64,000 nt of DNA, taken from Pseudoroseicyclus tamaricis (GTDB lineage: Bacteria; Pseudomonadota; Alphaproteobacteria; Rhodobacterales; Rhodobacteraceae). Shown here piece after piece: positions 33,503 through 43,086 of this stretch. The notes beneath the pieces were generated by a model. The model ran no database searches, was not told the DNA's origin, and saw only the letters and a program-made list of their open reading frames with translations. Each line of letters starts with the position of its first letter. Position 1 is the first letter of the stretch. A program made the position numbers and the translations under genes. Location: assembly GCF_012070395.1 (NCBI RefSeq), contig NZ_JAAFYS010000001.1, positions 970,001 to 1,034,000 of the forward strand, in the 5' to 3' direction.

Positions 33503-34525
33503 TTGGAATACCTCGTCTTCCTCGTGCGACGCCTGCTCTGGTCGCTGCTCGTCCTCTTCGGCCTGTCCGTGGTGATCTTCGTGATCGCTCGCGGCATGCC
33601 GGGGGACCCGGCGCGCATGGCGCTCGGCCCGACGGCCAGCGCCGACCAGGTGGCGCAGCTGCGCGAGACGATGGGCCTCGATCTGCCGCTGGTGACGCAA
33701 TACGTCCGCTATCTCGGCGGGCTGGCGCAGGGTGACCTGGGGCGCTCCCTCCTGACCGGGCGCTCGGTGAGCGCCGACATCTCCGATACCTTCGCGGCCA
33801 CCTTCGAGCTGGTACTGGCGACCATCCTCATCGCCTTTGTCGTCGGCCTGCCGCTCGGCGTGATGGCGGCGCAGTGGAAGGACCGCTGGCCCGACAACTC
33901 CATCCGGCTCTTCGCGCTGCTCTCGGCCGTCACCCCCACATTCCTGCTGGCGCTGCTGCTGCAGATCCTCGCCGGCTACGTGCTGCACGTCCTGCCCACC
34001 ACCGGGCGGCTGCCCATCGGCGCCGGCTTCTCCGCCGACATCACCGGGCTGGTGACCGTCGATGCCCTCCTCAAGGGCAACTGGGCGATCCTCGGCGAGG
34101 GGCTGCGCCACCTCATCCTGCCCGCCTTCGCGCTCGCCGCCGCCTCCGTGGGGCAGGTGGCGCTGACGACGCGGGCCTCGATGATCGACGTCACGAGCCA
34201 GGATTACGTCGAGGCCGCCCGCGCCTTCGGCGTGCCGGAGCGGGTGCGGGTGCTGAAATACATGCTGCGCCCGGCGCTGGTGGCGCCGATGACGATCCTC
34301 GGCCTCTCCTTCGCCTCGCTGATCGGCAATGCCTTCGTGGTGGAGCTGATCTTCGCCTGGCCCGGCATGGCCAGCTACGGGGTGCGGACGATCCTGCAGA
34401 AGGACCTCAACGCCGTAATGGGCGTGGTCATGGTCTCCGGCGCCTTCTTCGTCATGGTCAACCTCGCCATCGACGTCGCCACCGGCCTCATCGACCCGCG
34501 GGTCCGCCTCGGGGGGCGCAGCTGA
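33503..34525 (+). CDS. Peptide-type ABC transporter permease (DppB-like)
   Basis: A 340-residue permease with a TTG start at 33503 supported by GGGGAG eight bases upstream. The N-terminus MEYLVFLVRRLLWSLLVLFG and ARGMPGDPARMALGP are DppB/OppB landmarks, and the EAA loop is YVEAARAFGVPERVRVLKYML. About six membrane helices. The 121 bases before it hold no gene. It overlaps the next permease by TGATG. Confidence 0.88.
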   Translation: MEYLVFLVRRLLWSLLVLFGLSVVIFVIARGMPGDPARMALGPTASADQVAQLRETMGLDLPLVTQYVRYLGGLAQGDLGRSLLTGRSVSADISDTFAATFELVLATILIAFVVGLPLGVMAAQWKDRWPDNSIRLFALLSAVTPTFLLALLLQILAGYVLHVLPTTGRLPIGAGFSADITGLVTVDALLKGNWAILGEGLRHLILPAFALAAASVGQVALTTRASMIDVTSQDYVEAARAFGVPERVRVLKYMLRPALVAPMTILGLSFASLIGNAFVVELIFAWPGMASYGVRTILQKDLNAVMGVVMVSGAFFVMVNLAIDVATGLIDPRVRLGGRS

Positions 34526-35469
34526 TGGCCACCCGCAGCCTGAGAGAAGAGCCCGCCGCCGGCGCCGCGCCCGATGCGGAGCCCCCCGTGACCACCCTGC
34601 CGGAGGCGGAGCCGGAGCGCCTCTCCGCCGCCTACCAGAGCTGGTACCGCTTCTCGCGCAACCCGACGGCGGTGATCGGCGCCGCGATCGTCGTCATCTG
34701 CATCCTCGCCGCGGTGCTGGCGCCGCTGATCACGCCCTATCCCTCCCATGTCGGCGCGGTCGTCGACTTCCGCGCCCGGCACCTGCCGCCGAGCTGGGAG
34801 CACTGGATGGGGACGGACAACGTCGGCCGCGACATCCTCACCCGCGTCGTCTACGGCATGCGCATCTCGCTGCTCCTCGCCTTCGTGGTGCTGGGCGTGG
34901 CGGTGCCGGTCGGCACGCTCCTCGGCCTCGCCGCCGGCTACTTCGGCGGCTGGGTGGAGGTGGTGATCATGCGCCTGACCGACATCGCGCTGGCGATCCC
35001 CGGGCTGGTGCTGCTGATGGCGGTGGCCACGGTCTTCTCGCCGAACCTCTTGACCACCATGCTCGCCCTCGCCGCGCTCTGGTGGACATGGCACGCGCGG
35101 CTGATCTACGCGATCACCCGCCAGCTGCGCAGCCAGGAGTTCGTCGAGGCGGCGGAGACGCTGGGCGCCTCGACCTTCCACATCCTCTTCCGCGAGATCC
35201 TGCCCAACTGCGTCTCGGCGCTGGCGGTGAAGACCTCGCTCGACTGCGGCTTCGTCATCCTCACCGGGGCCGCGCTCTCTTTCCTCGGCCTCGGCGCGCA
35301 GCCGCCGATGCCGGACCTCGGCACCATGGTCGCCGGCGGCACCAATTACCTGCCCGATTACTGGTGGGGCTCGGTCATGCCCGGCTGCGCCGTGCTCGTC
35401 ATCGCGCTGGGCTTCAACCTGCTCGGCGACGGCCTCCGCGATCTCTTCGACGTGCAGGAGATCCGATGA
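34525..35469 (+). CDS. Peptide-type ABC transporter permease (DppC-like)
   Basis: A 314-residue permease. A Pro/Glu-rich cytoplasmic tail (1-40) precedes the OppC_N-type helix and the landmark HWMGTDNVGRDILTRVVYG, typical of DppC. The EAA loop is EFVEAAETLGASTFHILFRE. It pairs with the DppB-like protein in the inner membrane. It is coupled to the first ATPase by ATGA. Confidence 0.88.
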   Translation: MATRSLREEPAAGAAPDAEPPVTTLPEAEPERLSAAYQSWYRFSRNPTAVIGAAIVVICILAAVLAPLITPYPSHVGAVVDFRARHLPPSWEHWMGTDNVGRDILTRVVYGMRISLLLAFVVLGVAVPVGTLLGLAAGYFGGWVEVVIMRLTDIALAIPGLVLLMAVATVFSPNLLTTMLALAALWWTWHARLIYAITRQLRSQEFVEAAETLGASTFHILFREILPNCVSALAVKTSLDCGFVILTGAALSFLGLGAQPPMPDLGTMVAGGTNYLPDYWWGSVMPGCAVLVIALGFNLLGDGLRDLFDVQEIR

Positions 35470-36326
35470 CCCTGCTCTCCGTGCGCGACCTCTCCGTCTC
35501 CTTCACCACCTACGGGCGCACCACGCAGGTGCTGCACGACGTCAGTCTCGACGTTCCCGCCTGCAGCCAGATCGCGCTGGTGGGGGAGAGCGGCTCGGGC
35601 AAGAGCGTGACGATGAAGGCCATCATGGGCCTGCTCTCGACGCCCCCCGCGCGCATCAATTCGGGGCAGATCTTCTACGACGGGGAGGACCTGCTCACCA
35701 TGCCGCCCGCCCGGCGGATGGCGCTGCGCGGCACGGCGATGTCGATGGTCTTCCAAGACCCGATGTCCTCGCTCAACCCGGTCTTCACCATCGGCGACCA
35801 GCTCGGCACGATCCTCAAATACGCCGACCGCCGCCTCGGCCGGCAGCGGGGCCGGGCGGGCCGGCGGGCGCGGGTGGCGGAGGTGCTGGCGCAGGTGCGC
35901 ATGCGCGAGCCGGAGCGGGTGGCGGGCAGCTACCCGATGCAGCTCTCGGGGGGCATGCGCCAGCGGGTGCTGATCGCCATGGCGCTCCTCTCCGAGCCGA
36001 CGCTGCTCATCGCCGACGAGCCCGGCACGGCGCTCGACGTCACCACGCAGGCGCAGATCCTCAAGCTGCTGAAGGATCTCGTCGAGGCGAAGGACCTCGC
36101 TCTCCTGATGATCACCCACAACCTAGGCGTGGTGCGGGAGACCTCCTCCTACGTCTACGTCATGCACAAGGGCCGCGTGGTGGAGGAAGCACCGACGGAG
36201 AGGCTCTTCGCCGCCCCGGCCGAGCAGTACACGCGCGACCTTATCGCCGCCGTCCCCCGCCTCACCGGCCCGGCGCTCACCGCCGCGACGGGCGAGGCCG
36301 CCCGGCAGGGCGGAGGAGCGCCATGA
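35466..36326 (+). CDS. Peptide-type ABC transporter ATPase (DppD-like)
   Basis: A 286-residue ATPase: Walker A GESGSGKSV, signature LSGGMRQRVLIAMAL, Walker B LLIADEPGTALD, H-loop MITHNLGVV. The C-terminal tail is short, ending near EQYTRDLIAAVPRL, and lacks the Cys-rich end seen in many DppD proteins. An Arg-rich insert (RRLGRQRGRAGRRARVAE) lies before the signature. It works with the next gene as a heterodimer. Confidence 0.88.
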   Translation: MTLLSVRDLSVSFTTYGRTTQVLHDVSLDVPACSQIALVGESGSGKSVTMKAIMGLLSTPPARINSGQIFYDGEDLLTMPPARRMALRGTAMSMVFQDPMSSLNPVFTIGDQLGTILKYADRRLGRQRGRAGRRARVAEVLAQVRMREPERVAGSYPMQLSGGMRQRVLIAMALLSEPTLLIADEPGTALDVTTQAQILKLLKDLVEAKDLALLMITHNLGVVRETSSYVYVMHKGRVVEEAPTERLFAAPAEQYTRDLIAAVPRLTGPALTAATGEAARQGGGAP

Positions 36327-37183
36327 CCCGTCCCCTCCTCGAAGCGGTGAACCTCGCCAAGCACTACCCGGTGAAAAGCCCGCTCGGCTTCAAGACCGGC
36401 GCCGTGCGCGCCGTCGACGGCGTCTCCTTCTCCATCCCCGAGGGCGGCATCTACGGGCTGGCGGGGGAGAGCGGCTCGGGCAAGTCCACCATCGCGCGGA
36501 TGATCATGGGGCTGACCACGCCCACCTCCGGCGCGCTCCTCCTCGGCGGGCGGGACATCGCGGGGCAGGCGGGTCGCCGTGCCTACCGCTCCAAGGTGCA
36601 GATGGTCTTCCAGAACCCCGGCTCCTCGCTCAACCCGCGCCGCTCCATCGGCCAGTCCATCGCCGTGCCGCTCAGCGGCCTCTCCCGCCGCGCCCGCGCC
36701 GCCCGCATCGACGAGCTCCTCGGCATGGTGCAGCTGCCCGCCTCCTACGCCCGCCGCTACCCGCACGAGCTCTCCGGCGGGCAGCGCCAGCGCGTCGCCA
36801 TCGCCCGGGCGCTGGCCTGCGCGCCCCGCCTCCTCGTCCTCGACGAGCCGACCTCGGCGCTCGACGTCTCCGTCCAGGCGAAGATCATCGACCTGCTGAC
36901 CGAGCTGGGGCGCGAGCTGAACCTGACCTTCCTCTTCATCTCCCACGATCTCAGCCTGATGCGCAATTTCGCCGAGGAGGTCGGTGTCCTCTACCTCGGC
37001 AAGCTGGTGGAGACCGGCCCGACCGCCGAGGTCTTCGCCCGGCCCAGACATGCCTACACGCGACTTCTACTTGCGTCGGTTCCGGTCATCTCCGACGAAG
37101 AGGCGGCCCTGCGCCCGCAGGTGCCGCTGATCGACGGCGAGATGCCGACGGCGGAACAACTCATTGCCATGGAGCAACGCTGA
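36323..37183 (+). CDS. Peptide-type ABC transporter ATPase (DppF-like)
   Basis: A 286-residue ATPase: Walker A GESGSGKST, Q-loop VFQNPGSSLNPRRSI, signature LSGGQRQRVAIARAL, Walker B LLVLDEPTSALD. The start MTRPLLEAVNLAKHYPVKSP is DppF-like. Second ATPase of the importer. It is coupled on both sides (ATGA, TGATG), so the importer and the enzymes after it are one transcript. Confidence 0.88.
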   Translation: MTRPLLEAVNLAKHYPVKSPLGFKTGAVRAVDGVSFSIPEGGIYGLAGESGSGKSTIARMIMGLTTPTSGALLLGGRDIAGQAGRRAYRSKVQMVFQNPGSSLNPRRSIGQSIAVPLSGLSRRARAARIDELLGMVQLPASYARRYPHELSGGQRQRVAIARALACAPRLLVLDEPTSALDVSVQAKIIDLLTELGRELNLTFLFISHDLSLMRNFAEEVGVLYLGKLVETGPTAEVFARPRHAYTRLLLASVPVISDEEAALRPQVPLIDGEMPTAEQLIAMEQR

Positions 37184-37797
37184 TGGAGTTCATCGAGTCC
37201 CGCGAGGCGCTGCGCGCCCATTACCGCCCCGTCCACGAGAACGCGGCCAAGAAGGTCCTGCCGAAGCTCGACCCTCATGCCCGCAACTTCCTCTCCCGCA
37301 GCCCCTTCCTGATGATGGGCACGCAGGATGCCGCCGGCCGCGCCGATGTCTCGCCGAAGGGCGACAAGCCCGGCTTCGTTGCGCCCCTCGACGACGTCAC
37401 GCTCGCCATCCCCGACCGGCCCGGCAACAACCGTCTGGATTCGTGGGAGAACCTCGTGGACAACCCGTCCATCGGCCTGATCTTCGTGATCCCCGGCATG
37501 GCGGAGACGCTGCGCATCAACGGCGAGGCGAAGCTGACGGTCGACGAGGAGCTCTGCGCCCGCCTCGGCGTCGACGGGCGGCCGGCGCAGGCGGTCTGCG
37601 TGGTGAAGATCCGCGAGCTCTACATGCATTGCGCCAAGGCCTTCATGCGCTCGGAGCTCTGGAAGCCCGAGACATGGCCCGACCGCAAGGAGCTGCCGAG
37701 CCTCGGCCAGATCATGCGCGACCAGCTCGCCCTCGCAGAGAGCTCCGACGAGATCGATGCGGGCCTCGCCGATTCCTATTCCAAGAGCATGTGGTGA
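37183..37797 (+). CDS. Pyridoxamine 5'-phosphate oxidase-like FMN protein (MSMEG_1061-type)
   Basis: A 204-residue split-barrel protein. Landmarks are HARNFLSRSPFLMMGTQDA, ADVSPKGDKPGFV, LDSWENLVDNPSIGLIFVIPG and RINGEAKL. These are the flavin-binding and dimer segments of the PPOX superfamily subgroup often annotated as FMN-binding, MSMEG_1061 family. Members use FMN or F420 for redox reactions. Here it is cytosolic and sits between an importer and a HyuA-like gene, so it may reduce the imported compound or an intermediate. Confidence 0.82.
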   Translation: MEFIESREALRAHYRPVHENAAKKVLPKLDPHARNFLSRSPFLMMGTQDAAGRADVSPKGDKPGFVAPLDDVTLAIPDRPGNNRLDSWENLVDNPSIGLIFVIPGMAETLRINGEAKLTVDEELCARLGVDGRPAQAVCVVKIRELYMHCAKAFMRSELWKPETWPDRKELPSLGQIMRDQLALAESSDEIDAGLADSYSKSMW

Positions 37798-37801
37798 CCG
37801 G

Positions 37802-39340
37802 ATGATCCGCGTTGGCATCGATGTGGGTGGCACGAATACCGATGCCGTGGTGGTGGACGGCTCCCGCGTCGTCGCGGGGGTCAAACGCCCGACGACGCAG
37901 GATGTCCTCTCCGGCGTCGTCGCCGCGCTCCGCGCGGTGCTGGAGGAGGCGGCGCTGTCCCCAGATGCCGTCGATGCCGTGATGATCGGCACCACCCATT
38001 TCACCAACGCGGTGATCGAGCGGCGCGGGCTGGCGAAGACCGGCGCCATCCGCCTCGCCCTGCCGGCCACCGCCTCGCTGCCACCAATGGTGGACTGGCC
38101 GGAGGACCTGCGCGACGTGATCGGCGGCCATGTCTGGCTCGCCCATGGGGGCAACGAGTTCGACGGTGGCGCCATCTCCGACCTCGACGAGGCGGAGCTG
38201 CGCGGCATCGCCGCCGAGGTCGCCGCCCTCGGCATCGATACGCTGGCGATCAGCGCCGTCTTCTCCCCCGTCAGCGACGGGATGGAGCGGCGGGCGGCGG
38301 AGATCCTCGCCGAGGCGCTGCCCGGCGTCACGCTCACCCTCTCCTGCGAGATCGGCCGCGTCGGCCTGCTGGAGCGGGAGAATGCCGCGATCATGAACGC
38401 CTGCCTGCGAGGGCTCTCCGCCCACGTGATCGACGCCTTCCGCCGCGCCATGGCCGAGGCGGGGGTGACGGGGCGGCTCTACCTCACTCAGAACGACGGC
38501 ACGCTGATGGATGCCGAGGTGGCGGAGCGCTTCCCGGTGCTCACCTTCGCCTCCGGCCCCACGAACTCCATGCGCGGCGCCGCCTTCCTCTCCGGCGTGA
38601 CGGACGCGATCGTGGTGGATATCGGCGGCACCACGGCGGATGTCGGCATGCTGCAGAAGGGCTTCCCGCGCCCCGCCTCGATGGCGGTGGAGGTGGGCGG
38701 CGTGCGCACGAACTTCCGCATGCCCGATGTCTTCTCCATCGGCCTCGGCGGCGGCAGCCTCGTGGCCGGGGAGGGGGGCGATATCGGCCCCCAGTCGGTC
38801 GGCTACCGGCTGACGGAGGAGGCGCGCGTCTTCGGCGGCGCCACCCTCACGACAACCGACATCGTGGTGGCCGCCGGCCGTGCCTCGCTCGGCGATCCGG
38901 CCGAGGTCGAGGGGCTGGAGCCGGAGCTCGTCTCCACGGCGCTCGCCCGCATCGACACGATGCTGGAGGAGGCGGTGGAGCGCTCGCGCATCTCCTCCGA
39001 GCCCTTGCCCGTTATCGTCGTCGGCGGCGGCTCGATCATCGCGCCCGGGCGGCTGGGGGAGCTGGAGGTCATCAAGCCCGGCCACTTCGCCGTCGCCAAT
39101 GCCGTCGGCGCCGCCATCGCGCAGGTCTCCGGCGAGATCGACAGCGTCTTCTCCCTCGCCGAGACGGGCCGCGAGGCGGCGCTGGCCGAGGCGAAGGCGC
39201 GGGCGGGCGAGGCGGCGGTGGCCGCGGGGGCGGACGCCGCTTCCATCGAGATCGTCGATATCGAGGACGTGCCGCTGAGCTACCTGCCCGGCAACGCCAC
39301 ACGCATCCGCGTCAAGGCGGTGGGAGAACTGAATGTCTGA
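37802..39340 (+). CDS. Hydantoinase/oxoprolinase family protein (HyuA-like)
   Basis: A 512-residue ASKHA-fold protein. Phosphate-binding motifs are RVGIDVGGTNTDAVVV and VDIGGTTADVGML; also IGTTHFTNAVIER, LTQNDGTLMD and SIGLGGGS. HyuA-type proteins are ATP-dependent ring-opening enzymes for hydantoins, 5-oxoproline or related lactams. The length is near 500, shorter than the usual 650-700 of classical HyuA, and no HyuB gene follows. It fits the short HyuA subgroup found with DUF917. It overlaps the next gene by eight bases. Confidence 0.85.
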   Translation: MIRVGIDVGGTNTDAVVVDGSRVVAGVKRPTTQDVLSGVVAALRAVLEEAALSPDAVDAVMIGTTHFTNAVIERRGLAKTGAIRLALPATASLPPMVDWPEDLRDVIGGHVWLAHGGNEFDGGAISDLDEAELRGIAAEVAALGIDTLAISAVFSPVSDGMERRAAEILAEALPGVTLTLSCEIGRVGLLERENAAIMNACLRGLSAHVIDAFRRAMAEAGVTGRLYLTQNDGTLMDAEVAERFPVLTFASGPTNSMRGAAFLSGVTDAIVVDIGGTTADVGMLQKGFPRPASMAVEVGGVRTNFRMPDVFSIGLGGGSLVAGEGGDIGPQSVGYRLTEEARVFGGATLTTTDIVVAAGRASLGDPAEVEGLEPELVSTALARIDTMLEEAVERSRISSEPLPVIVVGGGSIIAPGRLGELEVIKPGHFAVANAVGAAIAQVSGEIDSVFSLAETGREAALAEAKARAGEAAVAAGADAASIEIVDIEDVPLSYLPGNATRIRVKAVGELNV

Positions 39341-40412
39341 CGGGTTCCTGATCCGCGAGGGGGACCTCGCCGCCCTCTCGCTCGGCGCCGCGCTGCTCGG
39401 CACCGGCGGCGGCGGCAACCCCTACTTGGGGATGCTGCGCACCCGCGAGCTGCTGCGCAAGGGCGGCGAGATCCGCATCCTGCCGCTGGAGGCCTTGGCC
39501 GACGAGGCGCAGGTCTGCACCGTCGGCGGCATCGGCGCGCCGGTGATCGGCGTCGAGAAGCTCGCCGAAGGGGGGGAGACCTACCGCGCCCTGAAGGCGG
39601 TGGCCGACACGGCGGGGGTGGAGATTTCCGCCCTCATCGCCGCCGAGATCGGCGGCGCCAATGCCATGGCGCCGATGATCGTCGCCGCGCAGGCCGGCCT
39701 GCCGGTGATCGACGGCGACGGCATGGGCCGCGCCTTCCCCGAGGTGCAGATGTCCACCTTCGCCATCTACGGCGCCCGCTCCGACATGGCGGCGCTGGCC
39801 GATGACAAGGGCAATGTCGTCGTCGTGCGCCACGTCGCCAGCGCCAAGTGGATGGAGCGGTTCCTGCGCGCCACAGTGGTGGAGATGGGGGCGGGCGGCG
39901 GCGCGGCGGGGGCGCCCATGTCCATGGCCGAGGTGCGGCGCGCCGCCATCCCCGGCACCGTCAGCCAGGCGCTGGAGATCGGCGCCGCGCTGCTCGACGC
40001 GCGGAAGAAGCGCCATGACCCCGTCGCCCGCCTCGCCGAGGTGACCGGGGGCCGCGTCTGCTTCGCCGGCAAGATCACCGATGTGCGCCGCGAGCTGACG
40101 GGCGGCTTCGTACGCGGCCATGCCGAGTTGACGGGGGCGGAGGCGTGGCAGGGCTCCACCGCGCGCATCGCCATCCAGAACGAGAACCTCGTCCTCTGGG
40201 TGGATGGCGAGCCGCGCGTCTGCGTGCCCGATCTCATCATGAACGTCGATCTCGACACCGGCGAGCCGATCACCACCGAGATGCTGCGCTACGGCCAGCG
40301 TGTCGCCGTGCTCGGCATCCCGGCCCACCCTCTCCTGACCTCTCCCGAGGCGCTCGCGGTCGTTGGCCCCGAAGCCTTCGGCTACCCCGAGCTGACCTTC
40401 ACACCGCTATGA
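39333..40412 (+). CDS. DUF917-family protein (S-Me-THD family)
   Basis: A 359-residue protein with the family's N-terminal glycine-rich motif LGAALLGTGGGGNPYLG, AEIGGANAMAPM and VIDGDGMGRAFPEV. One characterised group of this family acts on S-methyl thiohydantoin, and DUF917 genes are commonly found next to short HyuA-like genes, as here. The pair probably acts on one substrate, perhaps a hydantoin- or lactam-like ring. It overlaps the ornithine-cyclodeaminase-like gene (ATGA). Confidence 0.83.
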   Translation: MSDGFLIREGDLAALSLGAALLGTGGGGNPYLGMLRTRELLRKGGEIRILPLEALADEAQVCTVGGIGAPVIGVEKLAEGGETYRALKAVADTAGVEISALIAAEIGGANAMAPMIVAAQAGLPVIDGDGMGRAFPEVQMSTFAIYGARSDMAALADDKGNVVVVRHVASAKWMERFLRATVVEMGAGGGAAGAPMSMAEVRRAAIPGTVSQALEIGAALLDARKKRHDPVARLAEVTGGRVCFAGKITDVRRELTGGFVRGHAELTGAEAWQGSTARIAIQNENLVLWVDGEPRVCVPDLIMNVDLDTGEPITTEMLRYGQRVAVLGIPAHPLLTSPEALAVVGPEAFGYPELTFTPL

Positions 40413-41461
40413 CCCACGGTCTCAACACCATCCGCTTCGTCTCCGTCGATGCCATGATGCGGCTCGTGCATCACGTCGGCGTCGAGTCCTTCCTCACCGG
40501 CCTCGCCGCCTATGTGGAGGCCGATTTCCGCCGCTGGGAGAGCTTCGACAAGAGCCCCCGCGTTGCCAGCCATTCCCCCGGCGGCGTCATCGAGTTGATG
40601 CCGACGAGCGACGGCGCGCTCTATGCGTTCAAGTACGTCAACGGCCACCCGCAGAACGGCCGCCTCGGGCGGCAGACCGTCACCGCCTTCGGCGTCCTGG
40701 CCGAGGTGGACACGGGGTATCCCACGCTCCTCTCCGAGATGACGCTGCTCACGGCGCTGCGCACCGCCGCCACCTCCGCCGTCGCCGCCCGCGCTCTGGC
40801 CCGGCCGGACAGCCGCACCATGGCGCTCATCGGCAACGGCGCCCAGTCGGAGTTCCAGGCGCTGGCCTTCCGCGCCCTCCTCGGCATCGAGACGCTGCGC
40901 CTCTACGATATCGACCCCGCCGCGACGGAGCGTTGCGCCGCCAATCTCGCCCCCCTCGGCTTCTCCATCACCCGCTGCACCAGCGCGGAGGAGGCGGTGC
41001 AGGGCGCGGATATCGTCACCACCGCGACGGCGGACAAGCGGCAGGCCACCATCCTGTCGGACAACATGGTCGGCGCCGGGCAGCACCTGAACGCCGTCGG
41101 CGGCGACTGCCCCGGCAAGACGGAGCTGGCGGAGGCGATCCTGCACCGAGCGTCGATCTTCGTCGAATACCCCGAGCAGACCCGCATCGAGGGGGAGATC
41201 CAGCAGCTCGCCCCCGATCACGCCGTGACGGAGCTCTGGCAGGTCCTCTCCGGCCTCGCGCCCGGGCGGACGGGGGCGGACCAGATCACGCTCTTCGACT
41301 CGGTGGGCTTCGCGACGGAGGATTTCTCCGCCCTGCGCTTCGTCGCCGACTGCATCGCCGGCACGGAGTATTTCGAGGAGCTCGATCTCCTCGCCGATCC
41401 CGACGAGCCGCGCGACCTCTTCGGGATGCTCATGCGCGCCCGCCCGGGCGAGGCGGCGTGA
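40409..41461 (+). CDS. Ornithine cyclodeaminase/mu-crystallin family protein
   Basis: A 350-residue NAD(P) enzyme. The Rossmann motif is MALIGNGAQSEFQALAF; the substrate side shows YAFKYVNGHPQN (Lys for the carboxylate) and VGGDCPGKTEL, where the catalytic Asp is expected. The family includes ornithine cyclodeaminase, ketimine reductases, and alanine or opine dehydrogenases. In this operon a cyclic imine, opine or amino acid step is plausible. GTGA coupling to the GMC gene. Confidence 0.87.
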   Translation: MTHGLNTIRFVSVDAMMRLVHHVGVESFLTGLAAYVEADFRRWESFDKSPRVASHSPGGVIELMPTSDGALYAFKYVNGHPQNGRLGRQTVTAFGVLAEVDTGYPTLLSEMTLLTALRTAATSAVAARALARPDSRTMALIGNGAQSEFQALAFRALLGIETLRLYDIDPAATERCAANLAPLGFSITRCTSAEEAVQGADIVTTATADKRQATILSDNMVGAGQHLNAVGGDCPGKTELAEAILHRASIFVEYPEQTRIEGEIQQLAPDHAVTELWQVLSGLAPGRTGADQITLFDSVGFATEDFSALRFVADCIAGTEYFEELDLLADPDEPRDLFGMLMRARPGEAA

Positions 41462-43056
41462 GCGAGAGCTTCGACTTCATCGTCGTCGGCTCCGGCTCCG
41501 GGGGCGCGGTGGTGGCGACGCGGCTGGTGGAAGCGGGGCACTCGGTGGCCCTCATGGAGGCCGGCCCCTCCGACCGCCATCTCTTCATCCAGGCCCCGGC
41601 GGGCAGCTTCATGCTCGCCAAGACCGGCCACTCCACCCCGCATGAGACGGTGCCGCAGGCCCACGCCCTCGGGCGCAGGATGTACATTCCGACGGGCCAT
41701 ACGCTCGGCGGCGGCTCCTCCGTCAACGGCATGGTCTACATGCGCGGCCAGCCGGAGGATTACGATCACTGGCGCGATCTCGGGAACCCCGGCTGGGGCT
41801 ATGACGACGTACTGCCCTGGTTCCGCCGGGCCGAGGACAACCAGCGCCTTGCCGGCCTCGCCCACGGGCAGGGTGGCCCGCTGACGGTGAGCGATCCCAC
41901 GCATCGCCACGCCCTTTCCCGTGCCTTCGTGCTGGCGGCGCAGCAGGCGGGGCATGCCTACAACGACGACTTCAACAAGGGCCGGGGGCAGGGCAACACC
42001 CACGGCCAGCAGGGCGTCGGCTTCTTCCAGACGACGACGAAGGCTGGCCGCCGCGCCTCCACCGCCGCCGCCTACCTCTCCCGCGTGCGGGGGAGCGAGC
42101 GGCTGGCGGTGAGATTGAACGCGCCGGTGACGGGGCTGGTGCTGGAGGGGCGGCGGGTGCGCGGCGTGCGCGTCGCCGGCAAGGGCGGCGGGAGCGAGGT
42201 GCTGGCCGCCCGCGCCGGCGTCGTCCTCTCCGCCGGCACCTTCGCGACGCCGAAGCTGCTCATGCTCTCCGGCATCGGGCCGGCGGAGCATCTGGCCGGG
42301 CACGGCATCCCGCTGGCGTGGGACATGCCGGCGGTGGGGCAGAACCTGCATGACCACCTCGAGGTGCAGCTGGAGGCGCGCCTGAAGGAGCCGATCAGCC
42401 TCTTCGGGCACGACAAGGGCTGGCGCCGCTATCGGCACGGGCTCGAATGGCTGCTCTTCCGCTCGGGCGTGCTGACCTCCACCATCGTGGAATCCGGCGG
42501 CTTCTTCGACCTCGATGGCGACGGCCGGCCGGACATGCAGATCCACGTCATCCCCGCCCTCTCCGGCGATGTCGACCGGGTGCCGGCGCGGGTGCACGGC
42601 ATCTCCATTGACCCCGGTTTCCTCAGGCCGAAGTCGCGCGGCGAGGTTCGCCTCGCCTCCGCCGACCCCTTCGCCCGCCCGGTGATCGACCCGCATTTCC
42701 TCGAAGCGCCGGAGGATATGGAGACGCTCCTCGCCGGCATCGCCTGCACGCGGCAGATCATGGCCCAGCCGGCGCTGGCCGATCTCATCGCCGAGGAGCT
42801 GTTGCCGGGCGCCGCCGTCACCTCCCGTGCCGATCTGGAGGCCTTCGTGCGCGGCTATGCCAAGACGGCCTACCACCCGGTCGGCACCTGCGCGATGGGC
42901 CAGGTGACGGACCACCGGCTGAAGGTGCGTGGGGCGGAGAACCTCTGGATCGCCGACGCCTCGGTCATGCCCCACATCGTCAGCGGCAACACCAACGCCC
43001 CCACGATCATGATCGGCGAGCGGGCGGCGGATTTCATCAAGGCGGACGTGGCCTGA
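41458..43056 (+). CDS. GMC-family FAD oxidoreductase (choline dehydrogenase-like)
   Basis: A 532-residue flavoprotein. FAD site FIVVGSGSGGAVVATRLVEA, signature GGSSVNGMVYMRGQ, second signature SAGTFATPKLLMLSGIGP, active-site His in TAYHPVGTCAMG and the C-terminal IVSGNTNAPTIMIGERAAD. It is BetA-like in length. Family members oxidise primary alcohols to aldehydes, with electrons to quinone or oxygen. Its alcohol substrate is unknown; choline is not favoured because no betaine aldehyde dehydrogenase is in the operon. The GTG start overlaps the previous stop. Confidence 0.88.
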   Translation: MSESFDFIVVGSGSGGAVVATRLVEAGHSVALMEAGPSDRHLFIQAPAGSFMLAKTGHSTPHETVPQAHALGRRMYIPTGHTLGGGSSVNGMVYMRGQPEDYDHWRDLGNPGWGYDDVLPWFRRAEDNQRLAGLAHGQGGPLTVSDPTHRHALSRAFVLAAQQAGHAYNDDFNKGRGQGNTHGQQGVGFFQTTTKAGRRASTAAAYLSRVRGSERLAVRLNAPVTGLVLEGRRVRGVRVAGKGGGSEVLAARAGVVLSAGTFATPKLLMLSGIGPAEHLAGHGIPLAWDMPAVGQNLHDHLEVQLEARLKEPISLFGHDKGWRRYRHGLEWLLFRSGVLTSTIVESGGFFDLDGDGRPDMQIHVIPALSGDVDRVPARVHGISIDPGFLRPKSRGEVRLASADPFARPVIDPHFLEAPEDMETLLAGIACTRQIMAQPALADLIAEELLPGAAVTSRADLEAFVRGYAKTAYHPVGTCAMGQVTDHRLKVRGAENLWIADASVMPHIVSGNTNAPTIMIGERAADFIKADVA

Positions 43057-43086
43057 GGGGCTGCGCCGCGAGACTGGGGGGACCGA

